Notes: a model not told the origin generated them from the sequence alone. Positions 36,701 through 49,429 are shown, counted from the stretch's first letter. The stretch: DNA of 64,000 nt from Aphis gossypii (GCF_020184175.1 NC_065530.1:3658001-3722000); one strand, 5' to 3'. Numbers and translations are program-made.

Positions 36701-38400
36701 CAATTCGCACGATGGTATAGGTACCTATAATATAATGTATGTTACAAATATCTTAAGAAATTTATATTAAAATGCATTGAACCTAGCTGATTTAGGTATC
36801 GTTTTTTTCTTTAAGACATCTACATACTGCAATACAATATAATATACCTATATGATACAAGTACATTATTTTCAGATAGAATTGGTATTAAATATAATGA
36901 TGGGTACATCACACGAAAATAGCCAGAATTAATTTTAAACGTCCGACCCGTGTAATATTCAACTATAATTTAAATTTAAATTAGTAATTGGTAATCAATG
37001 TTTTTATACGTTTATCCAATAACTTATAAAACATACATATATACATTATATTATATTCTCGGATTATCATTATTATTTTTTTTTCATTCTAATACTTTGT
37101 TTTATAAAATTCAATAACTGCGATAATTAAGATAAGTGTTAACGTAAAAATTTGTTATGTATAAAAAAAATTGAACATTACATCACATTATATGTATTGA
37201 TATATAATAATATTAATGCTGTGTAAATTAAACGTTTACATTAAGACCGCATATATACTTCTGACTTATCATTAATTAATTCATTACACTATATATTAAA
37301 CTGTGACGCGTTTCCTTTGAATGAGCGTACAGTAACATGCTGTGGCACGTTTTCGTGCTTTAGTTTTAAAATTATTAAATATATAACCTCTAATAATAAG
37401 AGGAGAAATAGTTTTTTTCCTTTAAATCACATCTTTGGAATTATATGGTCATACGGAGAAAAATATAATTAATGCGGACGTACTACAAAGCGTATTGTGT
37501 ATATTAAATTACAACCTCCTATTTGATATAAACGTGTACCTATATTAATATGTATAGAAGTAACGTATATGCAATATAATACAATAAGGTACTCACCTAG
37601 ACTCATAAAATAATATTATATTTTCAATATTGTTGCAATTATCATAGGATTTAGAACGGTATGATGAATAATTTCACTTTTCCGTATAGCCATCGCGTAT
37701 AGTCAATTAAAATTGAATTGAAATATAAATAAAGACATGGACGAGGATTAGAGCTATTTTTGATTTGATACCAATTGAAAAAAATAATAAATTATTAAAA
37801 AACAATTTCTGATTAATCAACCTGTTGATTTAGGAGAAAAAAGGATTTCTCACGGTAGTTATCCTGGACGCTGCGAATGTTATATTATCATTCCCATAAG
37901 AGTTTTACACTTCAGTGTGAGAACAAAAAATTATATAGAAACGGTGTACACCGCGAACAGAAGGGGTTGTGAACGGTGGTGCCTGGGGTTCGACGGCACC
38001 CCTACAACAGTCGATTGAAGAGGTGCGCTATATTATATATTTATCATCGTAAATATAACTACTCATCAAACATTGAAAAATTTAAGCAAATTTCAGAACG
38101 ACTTGTATAGTTGTATAGGCTCTCTCGTGATCTTTATTTGAACTTCTTTGGTATTTTATACTTTCTTTATAATATAACATATCATGTATCAATGACCAAT
38201 GTATCATTTAAATAATTATATAGTCGTAGACCGCGACGCAGAATTATTGGCATACAGGTATAATTCGAGTATATAATATACGTACTTGTCGTATCTACCA
38301 CTGTTGTTAAAAATATATATTATTATTATTAATTTAAACAGATCAAAACATAAAAAAATAATAGGAACAAAATCAAATTTGTACACTTAATTAGACATTA
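33800..38400. other. AT-rich gene-free stretch
   Basis: No gene was recognised. An ATT triplet repeat lies at 35528-35551. A hairpin-forming GC-richer segment at about 37970-38015 (GGTGCC and GGCACC around an 11-nt loop, with outer GTTGT and ACAAC) is the only other structure noted. Frames here are short. Confidence 0.5.
35528..35551 (+). repeat. ATT microsatellite
   Basis: Eight uninterrupted TAT/ATT units in AT-rich non-coding DNA. Confidence 0.75.
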
Positions 38401-38401
38401 G

Positions 38402-38479
38402 TTTTAAATTTTAGTTATAAATTCAGATTAATAATAAAATAATAATTATTTTATTTGAATTTATAACTGAAATTTAAAA
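38402..38479. repeat. Foldback with 24-bp arms, 78 bp
   Basis: The arms 38402-38425 and 38456-38479 are reverse complements at 23 of 24 positions; the one difference would be a G-U pair in RNA. The inner part continues to pair partly (ATAAAATAAT with ATTATTTTAT), giving an almost fully folded 78-nt hairpin. The length is in the range of microRNA precursors, but the composition is almost entirely A and T, so a small palindromic transposon is more likely. Confidence 0.65.
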
Positions 38480-38484
38480 AACGA

Positions 38485-40090
38485 CCTTGGATACTTTGAA
38501 TGTTGATAATTGTAAAAATCGATCGTGGACACTTTGTACGGTATATATTAACCGAGAAATATATTTTAATAGATAAGATAAAATTAAATTACTTAAAACT
38601 TTTGATCGTGAATCGTGATCGCAATCAGTATGAGACATAAGTTTAGTGACGCAGTAGAACATAACCTATATACACTCTAAAATACACTGTGAACAGTTGA
38701 ACCAAAACCAAACTACTAGTACAAATTTATTCATCTTATTTCTGTATTTCATTTATTCATTCATTATTTTTGCCCTGTCAATTTTATATTATTGATATAA
38801 ATTTGTAATTAGAAAATTATGAATAATTTCTAATAAAACATATTATAACAACAAAATAAAAAATAATTGGTATTTATTTTTTTTTCGTAGTTTTATGTTT
38901 ATATTTTATTTCGTGAATAAAAAAAAAAAACAATAGCTTGACAGTTTGAAAAATAAATTTTCTACTAGGCACACCCTATATAAAGAGATTGATTCAATAA
39001 AGAATAGATAATTCCGATTTCTCGGATTTTTTTTATAAATTAGATATGCGGCATTGACGTACATGTATAAAATGTTAAACGATTTGCGTGCAGCGCGTCG
39101 TGTTGGTCTATGTTATATATATTTGTTATTATTGTTGTTTGAATGTTCCAACGCGTTTTATTTATTAAGTAGAATTTTTACGTTCCCGTTATTTTCTTTG
39201 TTTCAATTGCCCTCATAAATGCATGAATACACATATACTGATGATGCTGAAGATGCATCGATTTTATCATATCGAGTCGAATTGAATATGCAAGAACAGC
39301 TTGCGGGCACTATGTATAGGTAAATATCGCAGTCGTTCGGAAGACCGGATATTTCTATTTTATGATTAAAAAGTCTGGTTTTTATTGAGGCTTGTGAAAA
39401 AGAATTTTTAAATATTATTGACGTTTACTTGATAAGGCCAGAACAAAATAAATAAAACTTTTTTTTTTAAACTTTACATAAACGATCTGGCGTCTCGCAG
39501 ATATCCTGCTTAAATGAAAACGTTAATTTAACCCATATTATAATTATACATTATAAATACAAATTTTTAAGTTTGCCGTCATCGGGAGTATAATAATATA
39601 ATTTCATGTTAAAACAAAAAACAATGTATATACATACATAATACAACAAGCAGTGAGTCGCGTTTAAGTAGGATTTTCAGGTGCAATATTTTATATTACA
39701 TATCTATTGCGGTTAGGTGAGAAGATTTAAACTCGCGGGTGATTTTCCTGGAATCATTTATATAGGTAATAATAAAATAAAATTTACGACGAGTTTTAAA
39801 GCAGATCGTAATTACAGCGCGTGCTATTCATCGTATATATATATGTATAATACAAGCGCCCATTTGGTCGCACAATCAAAGGAAACCACAAATAGTAACA
39901 CACACACAAATATAATATTATTATTTTGCGTGTAATATTATTATATTATATACACTATACAGATACGTTTAGTTACTGGTGGCGACTGCGGTTGCACCCC
40001 TGACCTCGTCATTTCTCCTTCAAACACAGTAAATCACACGCGCGTGCACACCAGGTATTTCACTTTTCACTATATGTAAGATGAATTGAT
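38485..40090. other. AT-rich gene-free stretch
   Basis: No gene was seen. An imperfect direct repeat sharing TGGA and ACTTTG occurs at about 38488-38500 and 38525-38537. Poly-A and poly-T runs lie near 38878 and 38919. Confidence 0.5.
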
Positions 40091-40093
40091 ATT

Positions 40094-40656
40094 ATACCGA
40101 GTGATTTGCCAAGCATACTTATCCCTATTTCTTTCTTTGACAATTGAGTGATTCAAAAACTAATTTTTGAAATTTTCAAACATACCTAAGTAATATTATG
40201 GTTATGAAATAAACCGTGTTTTAAAATTTTCGAGAGTTTTCGTACTATTTAAGCCATTTAAGGAATTTCGTGAGGAGAAACAAACTTCTATATTTCAAAT
40301 GGAAACCTACTTTTATAATTTAAAATATTTAGAGAATAATTTTTCTGAACACTATGACGTTCAAAATCAAAATTCTAAACTAATAGTTTATGAGTTATTT
40401 AACTAACTTTGTGTATCATGGATATAATAATGGTTTGGAAGATGTATGGGCTTTTAATTTACAGTAAAAAAGAGTGTTTTCATTTGAAAAATAGAAGTGT
40501 GTATCTCAACAATACATTCTTTAATTTTTTTAAAAATAATCTCAAGAATTTGAAAATATGTTTTTAAGTATATTTAAAATTCCAAGAATCAAAATTTGAA
40601 TAAATTCATTATTAAAAAAAAAATGGGGTGAGCATACTTGGTGAATCATTCTGTAT
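40094..40656. mobile_element. TA-flanked MITE, 563 bp, copy 1
   Basis: The left end reads ATACCGAGTGATTTGCCAAG and the right end read inward ATACAGAATGATTCACCAAG. The similarity continues inward with gaps for about 80 bp on each side. If the terminal TA is the duplicated target, the element proper starts C(A/C)G(A/G)(A/G)TGATT. TA target duplications with longer inverted repeats suit Tc1/mariner-type MITEs. The interior has no significant frame. A second full copy is at 47688-48210 and part of a third is at about 25205-25445; shared blocks include GTACTATTTAAG, ACAAACTT and GAGTTATTTAAC. Confidence 0.8.
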
Positions 40657-40768
40657 TTATTATATATATTATATGTAAGTGAATTGCCAAAAAAGCCATC
40701 GCTAGCTCCATTAAAATGCCGTATTATACGATTATTACCTGTCAGAAGCGGTCCGCACTCGACAGACA

Positions 40769-40788
40769 ATATATATATATATATATAT
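40769..40788 (+). repeat. AT microsatellite
   Basis: Ten uninterrupted AT units about 110 bp to the right of the MITE copy 1 end. Confidence 0.75.
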
Positions 40789-40794
40789 GTATAA

Positions 40795-43700
40795 TGTGAA
40801 AAGCCTCCTTTTATTGCTCTCGCTTTTCGTTGCACACACGCAGTCTCCCTCGTACAGTCAATACCTACGTCCGTCTTATATTATATTGAACCATGAAAAC
40901 ATCCCAAGATTTATTATTATTATTTTATTAGACTTCGCACATAAACGATTGGTTTCTATCATTATTATTAGTGGCGGTAGTTGTACCTATTATTATTGTT
41001 GTTTAGCACGCGATTCCATTTTCAAAGATCTCGACCGCAAAACGAATATACGACGACTACGACGATTACAAAGGAGCCGCTCGAAAACCGGACGAGCCTT
41101 GCTGCGCCAGTGATATTATTATTATTTCCCAAATCATTTTTTTTTTTGTGGTCCCCCTTATTATACCGCAATGCACACACGCGCACACACGTTTAAACGA
41201 GTATAAACAAATATACGCACACCTATCGAACTGTCTACCCAATGTCGTTATGATTTTATTAGTTTTGGGTTTATACCTCTACCTTTGTGGTACATAATTG
41301 AATAACGTGCCCACTTAGTATTAGGCCTTATGGCGGGTAAGCAGGCATGTCGGGTCGATATAGATCGACCGCAGTAGACTTGCAGTGTTAAGGTGAACCT
41401 TTTAGTAAAGAAGTGTAAAAATAAATGTAAACAAATTATTCGGTCCTGTGGGAAATAACAAAACACAAATAAGTCGAATATCAATATTAAAAAAATATGT
41501 TCATTGTTTAATACTAAAATACTAAATAACATTATTTACTGAATCATAAAAAAATAGTAAACGTATTATTAAGAAAAATATGGAATTTATATTGGAATTA
41601 TCATATGAATAATTTATTAAATTTTTGAATATTAAGACGATTTAATATGCAGCACATCGTTTGTTTTCTCTCTCTGACTTACGTCTACATGGCGAATATG
41701 AAATTCGACGGAGTCAACGACCAACGTTATGTGGTTAACTTCAATATTAGAGCGAATAGGCTTGTTATCAAATTTAAAGTTGGGTTAAGTTGGCTTTCTT
41801 ACGATATTTCAATTATAAAACAATAAAACAAGATATGAGCATTTTTAAATGTTAACATTTTACACATTTTCTTCATTTAATATTGCATACAAATAGAAAT
41901 ATCTTTAAACAAAAGAAAATAAGTTTTTAAATTGAAGTATTGAGTTTTAAAATATAGGTCAATTCATTAATTTGATACTAAAACTTTCAACACAAAGTTA
42001 GTTTTGCTGAACTTAAATTTTTTATGTTACTAAGTAATCAAAAAGAGTGAAAAAATAGTGCGCATAAATCCTCTAAATAAGAAAATCATTCTTTGATTAA
42101 GCTTAAAATTCTAAATATTTATTTGATTAAAATTGAACACATGATATGATTTACTCGAATGTTATCTATACCAAAACAATGTTTCACAATGGTTTGAAAT
42201 CTTATAAAAAAAATGATAAACTGCTCTCACGCGTGTATAATTACTGTGTATACTGTAACATTTTCAGTAGGACAATATTATTTTTAAACAAAACCCGAGT
42301 TTACGTGTTTAAACTCTAATTTTTCCATATCTCTCAAAATATCGAATTTGGTTTACCAAATTATCGATTGATACATTTTTGTCTGAATCAAAAATAAAAT
42401 AAAAAACGAGACATACATTATACATTTTAAATCCGCTATGAACGGTGTTTGCGTGTGTATCTTAGTATTAGGGTGGTATACTCTGCAGTAAATAGATATT
42501 ATAGATATAATTGATGCTCCATCTCTATACTATCTAGTCGCTAATGTCCGATTTTTAAGTTCGAGCAAAATTTGTTGCGAAACCCATTTTGCGTTGGCCG
42601 TGACGAGATGGTGAATATTATAGAAAACGGAGAAAACGACAACTGCGGCGCGTAGACGTATTATTATAATAATAATAATAATATCGAGCTACGGGATTAT
42701 TCAACACGCGTCGTGTATGCATACTATTATATTATATATTATATAACATGCGCGGTGTGTACACACACGACGTATATTAATAATAGTAGTTCATTGATTA
42801 ACGGTTAAACACAAAGAACGTCGATTTTAGTGTGTGTGTGTGTGTGTGCTGTGACTCCAGGACATACATAGTTTTTTTTTTTTTTTGAAACGTGTACATA
42901 GATAATAGTGATAATATTATATATACCTACATTGAATTGCGCGCGTGTAAATTTTTCTAACGTTTTAAGAAATCTCACGAGATCCAAAAAAAAAAAAAAA
43001 ACACAATACGACGCCTTTTCTGCTCTCGAATTATATGCACATAATAATAATATAATATAGGTACATTATTAGTAATCGCATGCTGTAATTTGCCTCTAAT
43101 AATATTATAATACGAATAAAATATAAAATACTAAACGAAAAAAATTTTATTATAATATATATTATTAAATTGATAGTATTAATACACTTCACTTCGTTGG
43201 ATCACCGTTCTCACATTCCAAATAAAAATAGTTTGTGAAACTCCGTCAATTCCTATAGTCGATAATAAATACATTGGTAAATTGATTTTCACACAAGTTG
43301 GCCATTATTCTGCAGAACCACCCATAGTTATAATATTATGATGTGAATTATACAAAAAAAATACACGCAAACTTTTATGTATTGAGGTATTGGTCGTCGA
43401 ACTTGTGGGTAAATTGTTTATATAATATTTAAATACGAAATTATGACAAATTAACCAGGTTGATTTGGTAGAATTTTGAAAGTTAAATTTGTCAATGGTT
43501 TCAAGGAGAGTTGGTGAGGCTAACTTTGCTGTAGCGTTATGGTCAGATTTGGATTAAGTGTTAGGTTAAACAGTATAATATACTAGCTGCTATAATATTA
43601 TAGTTATAATTTATAATCATTTTAATTTTTTTTTTTATACAAACTTCTCTATTATGTAATCTGTTACAGTTTTGAAAAATCAGCTTAAGTGATAAGAGAA

Positions 43701-45810
43701 AGAAAAAATAGACAGAGTAGATCTCCCATCGGAGGTACTTCACGTAAATGTAAATTTAGATAGCGAATTTACAATAATAATTAAAATAACAAGATCATAG
43801 CTGAAGTGATAATATTTATTTTTTTAATTTTAAACAAGCAGGTCACGAAACCATTACCTTTTTAATTTTTTATGTGGATTTTCTGGAATAGTTGCAGATG
43901 ATAATTGGATGATAGGGGGTTGAGATGGTGAGTTAGTTTGTTATTGAATCACTTATACTGAAACTTTGCTAATTTAGTTTTAATGAGTAAATTTAAGTCA
44001 GAGTAAAGGGTATCATTAGAAATGTAAAATGGAGCTTTAGAGATGATGCTTAGGACTTTGGATTTTGGATTGTAACCCTTGTATGCGGTTGTTTGATATT
44101 TTGGCTGAGCCCCAGAGCTGTAAGCCGTAGGACTAAATAGATCTGAGTAATTTTAATTATAGGAAATTTATTATAAAAAATTAAAGTTGATAAAACGATA
44201 TTAACTATATTGTAAATGTTACTTTTTCAAAAAGTACAAGCGTTGTGTAAGAAAACTATGCGCGGAATACGCGTGACTTTTAAAATGATAAATTTTCTTG
44301 CATTTTATGTTTGGTAATAGATTTAAATTTGTCACCTGTAGTGGTTGTACAAAAATTTCAAGGTGAGTAGTAATTTTCAAATGGCTTAGCCGTATGTATA
44401 TCATACAAAGATCGACTCGCACTGTACCTGCAGTGTGTATATACGTATAGCGCAGCTTTATCATCTCGCTTTAAATCAACGTTGCACGATCTAAAAATAA
44501 CATTATAAAATTATTTTAATATTTTATGCACGCCTATGAGATTTGAATATTATCTATAGTGCATATTTAGTTTTCTGCAACAGTTTGACACCTTTCTTTG
44601 AAATGAAAAATACTCGCTCGTATTACATGTTATATTATAATCGAGTAAAATATGAAGAACTACTATAAAGTACAAACGATTCATTCGTATTCTAAGTTAG
44701 TTATAAATGTTTGATATTTCATCAAAAAGGTTTCCATCGAATTTAATATAAGTATATACGTCATATCGCATGTACATTACGCGTATACAATTTGATTGCC
44801 TGTCGAGTCTTGCTCTGTTTGCCGGCCAAAATAGCTGCGTGACATCAAATTCATTATAGTATATACACGATATAACGAGAACGCAAATAATAATTTCAGA
44901 GAGTTCAACGCGATAATCGACACCCGACGGAAATCGCGGTGAGGTGGTATTCCATATTATTATATTATTATTTTGATTTCTACGAAAATTTAATCGTCTC
45001 GACTCTTGAAACGATTATGAAACAATGGTCGAAGGGAGTGGGAGATGTCGTTTCGCTATCTTTTTTTGGTTAACATTGCTCATATCTACCTTTAAATTTC
45101 ATTAATTTCTGAAACATTTTTAATTTTAAATATTAAATATATGTATTATAGTTTTCACGAAAACTACAACAAAATACTATACAACATAAAATCAGAGTTT
45201 ACTTATCTTTATAGTTACGTATGTATCGATCTAGTATAGATTTACATGTCCAATTTCAATAATACGTTATTTATCCCAAACTTTACTTAAAATCAATGTT
45301 TTTCATATACATATAGGTATCCGAAAGTATAACATGTAAACCTTATTGTATAGGTATTATACAATGTAGATAATACACGTGGTAAGTTACTTTTAACAGA
45401 TTTGTAGATCCAATTTCACCAACTACAATGTAAAGTGTACCTATACACTATACTTTTAAAGATTTATGAAGAAGTATCGAAATGTATTGAAGTTAAAATG
45501 CGCAACTCCATTTTTTTTCTATCAGTGATTTCGAGTAGACAGTGCTTATATATTATATTATATTGTGACATATTATAGGGACACGGATGATCTTTCTGAA
45601 ACCAATACTGATTATACTTATACATAATACACGTAATATTATGTAGGTCATGGCACCGAAAATGCTTCATAAGTGACGGTGGATCGCACGCTAAACCGTT
45701 AGACCTATATATTTCTTACCACTTTATAGTACCGAAAAAAAAATGTGTAAGCTAACAATAAATTTATGTATGGGACATTAGTAGGATGTGTTTACGAGAT
45801 TCTAATATTC
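40795..45810. other. Gene-free stretch with GC-richer start
   Basis: The part at 40800-41200 is GC-richer with a 108-codon frame (40787-41113) of no known family. The part at 41655-41780 is a more complex unique-looking segment (TCGACGGAGTCAACGACC) that may belong to a dispersed repeat. A GT microsatellite lies at 42831-42848, a T run at 42872-42886 and an A run at 42986-43001. The rest is AT-rich. Confidence 0.45.
42831..42848 (+). repeat. GT microsatellite
   Basis: Nine TG units, followed 24 bp on by a 15-base T run. Confidence 0.75.
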
Positions 45811-45816
45811 CTTCAA

Positions 45817-45862
45817 CATCACCATCACCACCACCACCACCACCACCACCACCACCACCATT
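45817..45862 (+). repeat. CAC/ACC triplet microsatellite
   Basis: About 14 CAC units preceded by ATCACCATCACC. In the plus frame it encodes a proline run, which explains the short P-rich frame over it. No coding gene is supported. Confidence 0.85.
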
Positions 45863-46251
45863 GCTTATTATTTTGAACCACTCTGACCGCTGGATAATAG
45901 AAGTAGGTATATATAATATATATAATACGAGTGTGATATACATACTTATGTATACATATTATATACCTACGATGTCGTAAACGTCGGACACGACGACCGT
46001 ATAATAAATTAATAATAATAATAGCCTTATAGTATTATAGCGGTCCTGCTGGAAACGGGGTAGACTGCACGGTTGCGCATCGTCCGACCCAGACGGACGG
46101 ACGGAGACCGGAGCCAAACAAGTTTCGTGTTTCGTAATTTTTAGTCTTGTACGCATACCAATAACGTTCGATATACCTAACATGCGATACAATGACGACG
46201 GTGCATGTTGATATTATAATATACGATCGGAGAGATCCGCGCTGCCTGAAG

Positions 46252-46285
46252 AGTTGAAACTGAGATTGCCATCTCAGTTTCAACT
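46252..46285. repeat. Perfect 15-bp hairpin with 4-nt loop
   Basis: AGTTGAAACTGAGAT (46252-46266) and ATCTCAGTTTCAACT (46271-46285) are exact reverse complements around TGCC. The composition is mixed, so this is far less likely by chance than the TA-rich palindromes. It lies in a GC-richer patch (46030-46290). It could be a structured RNA element, a fresh template-switch inversion or a dimeric binding site. Confidence 0.75.
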
Positions 46286-46560
46286 ATTCCGTGATAATAT
46301 AAAATTATTAGTAAAGATCAGTAACTGTTGTCAGTAATTATAAACTTGCGCGGATGTATAGTCATAACGACTGGCCGTACTTCTAATATATTACAATAAT
46401 GATTATACCGAATCGTAAAAATTAACAACGTAAAATAATACATAATATAAAGCTTATAAATGAGTATATTAAATGTTATTTATTTAGAATTAATAGGATT
46501 ATAAGTTTTCATTTTCATTTAAATATACGTACGTATATTATGATGTTTCTCACACACACC

Positions 46561-46668
46561 CAGTGACGTAACTGAGTAAAATACTAAGAGAAGGGACAAA
46601 ACAATTTATTCTCCAAAATTAATAGGGCAAAAAAGTACCCCCTCGCCCCCCTCGCGATTACACCACTG
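46561..46668. mobile_element. hAT-like MITE, 108 bp, with target duplication
   Basis: The left end begins CAGTGACGTAACTGAG and the right end read inward begins CAGTGGTGTAATCGCG, matching at most of the first 11 positions. The flanks are CACACACC (46553-46560) and CACATACC (46669-46676), an 8-bp duplication with one difference. A C-rich subterminal tract (46638-46652) matches the style of the element at 10.6 kb. There is no coding capacity. Confidence 0.75.
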
Positions 46669-47258
46669 CACATACCCATATGGCTGTATCTACATTTTAT
46701 TCGTTTTACAAAATTTATCTTAATAACGTAACAAATGTATTATTTCGTATAATTTTAAAATATAAGAGCATTGTTGGTTTACTAATCTTAGAAAATTATA
46801 CTTTGTAATTATTCAGAGATACAAATACAAATACAATACCTAATTTAAAGTGTAGAAGATAATAATTTATGTATTTAAATTATAATAACTAAAAAAAAAT
46901 ATCAAAGAAAAATTAAAAATAGATAATTATTAAAATAAATACAAAATCGATTACTTTTTAATTTTTACTTAAAATGTAGGTATTGTAATTTGTAAAACGA
47001 GTTTACCAATTTTGATCATATTAGTACACATGTTATCAATTTTTTATGTATAACTAATTACATCTCACGACTGTAATACACTAGTATTACATAATAATAC
47101 TACAATAACTCGTAAGAATATTATAGGAATTCAAAATATTTTTTTTTTGTGATAACTTGATTTTAACTTCAAAGCTTTATCTTGGGAGCGCGAAGAATCA
47201 CAATGATATGCGTATATAGTACATTATAATATTGTGTAGAATGTTGAAAGAAAGTCAC

Positions 47259-47282
47259 CGGCCGGTACTATCAAACCGGCCG
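47259..47282. repeat. Perfect 8-bp all-GC-rich hairpin
   Basis: CGGCCGGT (47259-47266) and ACCGGCCG (47275-47282) are exact reverse complements around an 8-nt loop. It is directly upstream of a purine-rich tract. Confidence 0.6.
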
Positions 47283-47298
47283 TTATGTGAAGGATAAG

Positions 47299-47352
47299 GA
47301 TGGAAAAGAGAAGGAGGTGGAGGAGGTATAGGAGAAGGAGGAGGAGGAGGAA
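47299..47352 (+). repeat. GGA-rich polypurine tract
   Basis: About 50 bases almost wholly of A and G with repeated GGAGGA/GAAGGA units and few pyrimidines. It could adopt triplex or G-rich structures. A GC-rich patch with GGCGGCGGCGACG follows at 47516-47540. Confidence 0.65.
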
Positions 47353-47687
47353 AGAAATAAAATAAAATATTATATTATACATAAAGACATGACGAGACAG
47401 AACGCTGCGTGTATGATCGACGGGATGTGAGCATGGTATAATAATATATTATGTATCTACTGACTAACATGTGTAAAATAAAAATAATAAAATATTATAA
47501 ATCGTGAATGGAAACGGTGGCGGCGGCGACGAGGCCAAAAGAGTTAATTAATCGTCACGGGCTGGCGCGACGATATAAGAACCACCGCCTCCGTATAACA
47601 TGATTATTATAATTATTATTCCTCTTCGGTAACGACCAGTAAGGAGGGAACCACACACCGATAAACAATAATACTATACGTGGTATA

Positions 47688-48210
47688 CAAAGTGATTCAT
47701 CAAGTATGCTTACCCCCTTTTTTCTTTTCAATAACTTAGTTATTTAAAATTTGATTTTTGGAATTTTTAAGTTTACTTAAAACCACATATTAAAATTTTG
47801 ATATTTTTTGTAATACTAGAGAAGTGTCCTATAAAGATAAAATCTTTATTTTTCAAATTAAAACTTTTCTTTTCTATTGTAAATAGTATACATTTAGTTG
47901 ATAATGTTTTCAAAAAATGGTAATGTGTCAAAATGAAAATTTTAACGCGTAGTTTTTGAGTTATTTAACATTGTGTAGGTACTTAAAATAATTTTAGATT
48001 AATAATAATAGATTCGAAGGGTATGAAGGGTATATGGGAGCTATGATGATTTTAAGTTTTAACATTTTAGTAATTTTATACTATGAATCTACTTTTTTAA
48101 ATTCTGAATTACTTAAGTACATAAAAAATAAAAAAAAAAATAAAAAATTGAATACATTTATTTCTAAAGTAAATAATGGGAGTGGGCATGCTTTGTTAAA
48201 TAATCTTCTA
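47688..48210. mobile_element. TA-flanked MITE, 523 bp, copy 2
   Basis: The left end after TA (47686-47687) reads CAAAGTGATTCATCAAG. The right end read inward from 48210 reads TAGAAGATTATTTAACAAAG and is also followed by TA (48211-48212). The subterminal TATGCTTACCCCC and its counterpart CATGCCCACTCCC match the copy at 40.1 kb. The internal GAGTTATTTAAC block is also shared. The short plus frame at 48034-48240 lies inside and is an artefact. Confidence 0.72.
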
Positions 48211-48214
48211 TACA

Positions 48215-49000
48215 TTACAAACTGCATTTTTTTATATTAATATGTGTTGTTTTTTTTTTCACACAATATTAATAACATTAATTTATCTATTCCGATTATA
48301 ATAATTTGTTATTTTATATTTAAATACTATTTTACTAAAAAATATCCAAAACCTATTAAAATTTAAAAACATATTTTAGTAGAAAAAACGAAATCAGGTT
48401 TAATATATATGTATCTACATTCTACAGTTTATTGATCGTGGGATAATATAAATAATAAATATTTTGTTAAATCAATGAGTATTTGTAGTTGCAACCATTA
48501 TTTTAATGATATTATATAGTACGTAGTACTATATATATAATATACATAGTATATTATGGGTCTTAAGTCAATTTTTATTTTTATTATCAAAAACTATTTA
48601 TTATCATGAATTTGTGTTTGATTGTTATAATCATTTAATAATTCTACCCTCTCCCCAATTAATCTGAGTTTAATATAATCCTTCACAGTACCAATATTAT
48701 TGATATTAAATGTCTACCACTTCACAAATATTTATACTATTAATTATTATACATCTATATATTATGCGCAATTCGAATTCTAAACTGCCCAACAAAATTT
48801 AGATATACTTAACTTATAATACAATAATTAGAATTATCCTAATTATAAGTACCATTTGATAATTTGGTGGAATAGGTTTTATAATATTTTGCATATAATA
48901 TTTTGTTATTAAATATTATCATTCGTTACGTTGTTGACTGAACAGAATACTATGAATTTTAAAGCGAGCAATCTATATTATTTTCTCTATTAAGTCAAGA
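48215..49000. other. AT-rich spacer between transposons
   Basis: Very AT-rich, with TA-rich simple sequence at 48525-48560. Nothing is recognised. Confidence 0.5.
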
Positions 49001-49427
49001 AGAAGTCGCACGTGCTGTCTCCGTTTACATAGTACATCATTGCAAACTTTCGTTCAGCAGAATCAATTTTATGTATTTTATATCTACTATTTGCTTTAAT
49101 ATTAGAGTACATTTACTAATAATCAAACTTAAAAGTATAAATATTATCTAGGTCATTGTGTAGGTCTTTATTGATATTTACATTTGAAAGAAAGTTGTGA
49201 TCATTATAAAGTTTAATATTTTACACATCTATAACTCAGTTTAAAATAAAAAATATCAATAAAAACACATTATGTGGTGTTTAAATAATATTTTTGCTTT
49301 TAAGTTTTATAAAAGGTAAATTTATTTTAATATTAAATCTAACAGCATCAAATGGATTCTAATGAACAAAAATTTGCTATACTGTACATTAGTAAGACGG
49401 AGACAACACATGGGAGTACGACGTCCT
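49001..49427. mobile_element. Foldback/MITE with about 75-bp inverted arms
   Basis: The left arm 49001-49073 and the right arm 49346-49427 are reverse complements at roughly three quarters of positions, including shared TGTCTCCGT, GTACA, GCAAA, GTTCA and AGAATC blocks in the same order. The 270-bp centre is AT-rich and non-coding. The arms are GC-richer than the centre and surroundings. The exact ends and a target duplication were not resolved, so the superfamily is open. Confidence 0.65.
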
Positions 49428-49429
49428 TA

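Noticed and set aside
37970..38015. GGGGTTCGAC followed by CACCCC, tRNA-like
   Set aside because: Loop size is wrong for a T arm and the rest of a cloverleaf cannot be drawn; at most it is a local hairpin.
45786..45980. Proline-run frame
   Set aside because: It is the translation of the CAC microsatellite; the rest is I/Y-rich AT sequence.
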